Assembly: GCA_905236835.1 (NCBI GenBank) | Contig: CAJOQY010000268.1 | Location: forward strand, 1 to 5,939 | Length of the DNA stretch: 5,939 nucleotides | Direction of reading: 5' to 3' | Source of the DNA: an uncultured Oscillibacter sp. | Lineage (GTDB): Bacteria; Bacillota; Clostridia; Oscillospirales; Oscillospiraceae | Part shown: in pieces, positions 5,933-5,939 of the stretch | Layout: each line of letters starts with the position of its first letter | How positions within the stretch are numbered: position 1 is the stretch's first letter | Notes under the pieces: model-generated | Databases searched by the model: none | What the model was told of the DNA's origin: nothing | Seen by the model: only the letters and a program-made list of their open reading frames with translations | Translations under genes and position numbers: made by a program

Positions 5933-5939
5933 GATAAAA

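Noticed and set aside
1..5939. CRISPR array, insertion sequence or unknown accessory system
   Set aside because: There are no regularly spaced repeats of CRISPR type, no terminal inverted repeats with transposase, and every long supported frame belongs to a known housekeeping family.

Overview
This window reads as a chromosomal segment of a low-GC-type Gram-positive (Bacillota, most likely Clostridia). The evidence is the combination of HPr kinase/phosphorylase (HprK), RapZ and WhiA in one gene line, next to a glucose-family PTS permease. No genus can be named from the sequence alone. All genes are on the + strand. Coding DNA is moderately GC-rich, but the gaps contain sharply defined islands made almost only of A and T.

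Layout. Positions 2-1564 hold the 3' part of a fused PTS permease (EIIC-EIIB-EIIA). Positions 1565-2083 have no protein gene but are densely used: an AT tract with a perfect 11-bp tandem duplication, a strong intrinsic terminator (1631-1673), a near-ideal promoter (1702-1730), a complete tRNA-Gly(GCC) with encoded CCA (1743-1818), a second intrinsic terminator (1844-1880), a probable hprK promoter (1940-1968) and a GC-rich, repeat-bearing hprK leader. From 2084 to 5932 follow hprK, murB, rapZ and whiA with gaps of 76, 52 and 37 nt and no hairpin terminator between them, so they are probably one operon.

How the genes relate. The permease takes phosphate from HPr to import and phosphorylate a sugar. 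HprK phosphorylates the same HPr on a serine, which in Bacillota drives CcpA-type catabolite control. MurB makes UDP-MurNAc for the cell wall. RapZ is a P-loop nucleotide-binding protein; its enterobacterial relative links amino-sugar supply to GlmS expression. WhiA is a DNA-binding protein tied to division and chromosome organisation in Gram-positives. The operon thus joins carbon sensing, wall precursor synthesis and cell-cycle functions. The yvcK gene, often found between rapZ and whiA, is absent there.

The window is mostly conserved housekeeping DNA and I see no new defence, mobile or enzymatic system. The most unusual signal is a family of A/T-only tracts sharing the 9-mer ATAATATAA (six exact copies between 3019 and 4111). 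They fill two operon gaps, and one copy lies inside the murB reading frame, where two A/T-only tracts encode Asn/Ile/Lys-rich loops that seem to explain why this MurB is longer than usual.
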